Of a stretch of DNA of 5,261 bases, positions 4,463-5,261 are shown piece by piece (within the stretch, counting starts at the first letter, position 1; each line of letters starts with the position of its first letter). The position numbers and the translations under genes were made by a program. Under the pieces are notes generated by a model. The model saw only the letters and a program-made list of their open reading frames with translations, did no database searches and was not told the DNA's origin. Where the stretch lies: NCBI GenBank assembly GCA_964552945.1, contig CAZKIP010000019.1, positions 1 to 5,261 of the forward strand, in the 5' to 3' direction. This stretch comes from CAZEAB01 sp964552945 (lineage in GTDB: Archaea > Nanobdellota > Nanobdellia > Woesearchaeales > GW2011-AR9).

Positions 4463-4552
4463 TTAAAGCAATCCAGCCAGTGCAAACGTTAAAGCCGTGC
4501 AAATGACCAACAACACCATAAAAATACACGATTCAATAATTCTTTTTTTCAC
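4463..4552 (-). CDS. 29-residue single-pass membrane peptide (short ORF)
   Basis: A short reading frame fills the gap between two SH3-like genes. The product has 29 residues: a basic start (V/M-K-K-R-I-I-E-S) followed by an uninterrupted hydrophobic run from about residue 10 to 29 (IFMVLLVICTALTFALAGLL), long enough for one transmembrane helix with a positively charged cytoplasmic N-terminus. Start is GTG at 4552-4550, with a consensus GGAGG (4563-4559) exactly six bases upstream, the best ribosome-binding site in this half of the window. It overlaps the previous gene by 20 nt, and its TAA abuts the ATG of the next gene without a gap, so it sits perfectly in a translationally coupled chain. 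Function is unknown. Small phage membrane peptides can act in lysis or at the host envelope, but nothing here decides that. Confidence 0.72.
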   Translation of the reverse strand: MKKRIIESCIFMVLLVICTALTFALAGLL

Positions 4553-4748
4553 TTATTACCTCCAATCCTTGCCAGTAGATAGCGTTGCCCTCTTCACCAA
4601 TATGAACACCGTGCTGGGTTGTCCAATAAATTTTATATGTTCCAGGGAGATCTCCAGGTGCTATAATTCCTGTCCAATCAGAACAGTAATCAAACCCAGG
4701 TCGGCTGGAATGTTCTTTACTATATTTAACTAAATCACCGACTTTCAC
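4533..4748 (-). CDS. Small SH3-like phage protein, MKVGD family (copy 1)
   Basis: A 71-residue protein of unknown role. It starts MKVGDLVKY and continues with the pattern of a small SH3-like beta-barrel: a 'TGIIAPGD' strand-turn at about 26-33, 'TYKIYWTTQHG' at 37-47 and a closing 'GLEVIS' at 61-66. Proteins of this pattern are common small accessory proteins in phages; the comparison is from memory, not a search. The start codon is GTG (4748-4746), overlapping the methyltransferase stop by 14 nt, with only a weak purine stretch (AGAGATAA) upstream, so translation may be coupled. Its final codons contain the strong GGAGG site used by the membrane peptide that follows. It is related by its N-terminus to the proteins at 4220-4462 and 3350-3532. 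Confidence 0.8.
   Translation of the reverse strand: MKVGDLVKYSKEHSSRPGFDYCSDWTGIIAPGDLPGTYKIYWTTQHGVHIGEEGNAIYWQGLEVISEKKNY
4559..4563 (-). promoter_or_regulatory. Strong ribosome-binding site for the membrane peptide
   Basis: GGAGG followed by the six bases TAATAA and then GTG. It lies inside the Leu-Glu-Val-Ile codons of the upstream SH3-like gene. It is the main reason for accepting the 29-codon frame as a gene. Confidence 0.75.
4735..4747 (-). repeat. Initiation-cassette repeat, internal copy
   Basis: TGAAAGTCGGTGA on the minus strand, 13 bases identical to 5249-5261. It encodes the start of the MKVGD protein and, in another frame, the Glu-Ser-Arg-stop of the methyltransferase. Diverged copies lie at the starts of the genes at 4462 and 3532. 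Confidence 0.75.
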
Positions 4749-5261
4749 TTATCTCTGGGTCGTAAAACGATTGAGCCATTGGACCTCTATAATCCTTCTT
4801 CCAATAAACCGCCCCAATTCCGTTGCCTGTTGGAAAGTTTAATTTTGTTCCTGTCCCATACCATCTTATTTCTTTTATGCCACCGAATTCTTGCCCAGAC
4901 TTCACCAATCCGTATGGGAGTATGGCTTTCCACGGAGGAATGAGATATACTATATTATCAGCCACCTTAAAGGAGTGAAGGATAAATTTCCGAGCAAGAG
5001 AATAAGGAGGATTAGAAATAATCCAATCTACCGATTCGTTCCACTCAAAGAAATCACGCCCCTCTCTTATCTCGCACCACTCTGCTGTTGGCATTATATC
5101 GGTGAAGACTCCCTCACCACGACAAGGCTCTAGTATCGTACCAGTTGGTGAAAAATAATTCACCATATCTTCTGCAACCCAAGCAGGGGTCATGATACTA
5201 TCATTCTTTCCGACCTTCGCATTTCTGAAAGGACCGCTTGTGCGCTTTTCACCGACTTTCA
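4735..5261 (-). CDS. Small DNA adenine methyltransferase (NPPY type), 5' end at window edge
   Basis: Probable SAM-dependent N6-adenine DNA methyltransferase, acting on phage or host DNA in the cytoplasm. Counting from the internal Met at 5193, the glycine-rich SAM-binding motif ILEPCRGEGVF is at about residues 20-30 and the catalytic NPPY motif at 61-64, in the order expected for a Rossmann-fold methylase. A hydrophobic strand (NIVYLIPPW) follows. No separate target-recognition domain is visible, so the enzyme is small for the family, and no restriction enzyme lies beside it. The frame stays open upstream of 5193 to the window edge and reads xTG-KVGEKRTSGPFRNAKVGKNDSI before MTPAWVAEDMV. The N-D-S-I-x-TP stretch resembles the usual start of such enzymes, so I favour a start at base 5262, just outside the window, over Met 5193. 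Its last 14 bases overlap the next gene. Methyltransferase class is confident; DNA target is unknown. Confidence 0.82.
   Translation of the reverse strand, partial: KVGEKRTSGPFRNAKVGKNDSIMTPAWVAEDMVNYFSPTGTILEPCRGEGVFTDIMPTAEWCEIREGRDFFEWNESVDWIISNPPYSLARKFILHSFKVADNIVYLIPPWKAILPYGLVKSGQEFGGIKEIRWYGTGTKLNFPTGNGIGAVYWKKDYRGPMAQSFYDPEISESR
5249..5261 (-). repeat. Initiation-cassette repeat, window-edge copy
   Basis: The same 13 bases at the very end of the window, in frame with the methyltransferase as xTG-K-V-G-E. It suggests that the methyltransferase starts here and that another gene ending in Glu-Ser-Arg-stop lies just upstream, outside the window. Alternatively the sequence stops here because an assembler broke at a repeat. 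Confidence 0.6.

Noticed and set aside
1..5261. CRISPR array, insertion sequence or toxin-antitoxin pair
   Set aside because: No regularly spaced direct repeats, no transposase or terminal repeats, and no small gene pair matching a known toxin family was found.

Overview
The window looks like a piece of a tailed bacteriophage (Caudoviricetes) genome, probably an environmental lytic phage. The evidence is dense packing with 2-20 nt overlaps between stop and start codons, all genes on the minus strand, many small proteins of phage-only type (SH3-like 'MKVGDLVK' proteins, a zinc-knuckle protein, a DUF3293-like protein), a MoxR-type AAA+ ATPase and a small solitary adenine methyltransferase. There are no structural, lysis, integrase or replication genes here, so phage subtype and host cannot be fixed. 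The promoters are near-perfect bacterial sigma-70 types, so the host RNA polymerase is expected to read this block, which fits early or accessory phage genes.

In transcription order (right to left): (a) 5261-4220 holds a DNA methyltransferase running off the window edge, an SH3-like protein, a previously hidden 29-residue membrane peptide (4463-4552) and a second SH3-like protein. (b) A promoter at 4183-4211 (TTTACA, 17 nt, TATAAT) drives a DUF3293-like protein and a third SH3-like protein. (c) A promoter at 3310-3338 drives a 102-residue acidic protein. (d) A promoter with an operator-like array at 2961-3021 drives a zinc-knuckle protein. (e) A near copy of that promoter and array at 2086-2146 drives a four-gene operon: AAA+ ATPase, a conserved phage hypothetical and two small unknowns. 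(f) 1-208 has no credible protein gene. It holds what looks like a compact ~134-nt structured RNA gene: a TATAAT box six bases upstream of the RNA's first base, 5' and 3' ends forming a perfect 10-bp stem, and a six-U tail.

Three signals stand out. First, the candidate structured RNA at 1-134. Second, the matched promoters of the ATPase operon and the zinc-knuckle gene share a 21-bp identical core and three TTGACA/TGTCAA copies at the same relative positions (21 and 11 bp apart), which suggests one regulator, or an unusual polymerase interaction, controls both. Third, a recurring translation-initiation cassette ((A/G)TGAAAgTCGGTGA) encodes the Met-Lys-Val-Gly-Asp start of the SH3-like genes while supplying the '-E-S/N-R-stop' end of the gene before; the same 13 bases lie exactly at the right edge of the window, in frame with the methyltransferase.

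No gene here has a securely known role in a named pathway. The ATPase and the methyltransferase are recognised by motifs, the zinc-knuckle, SH3-like and DUF3293-like calls rest on residue patterns remembered from families, and the rest are hypotheticals.
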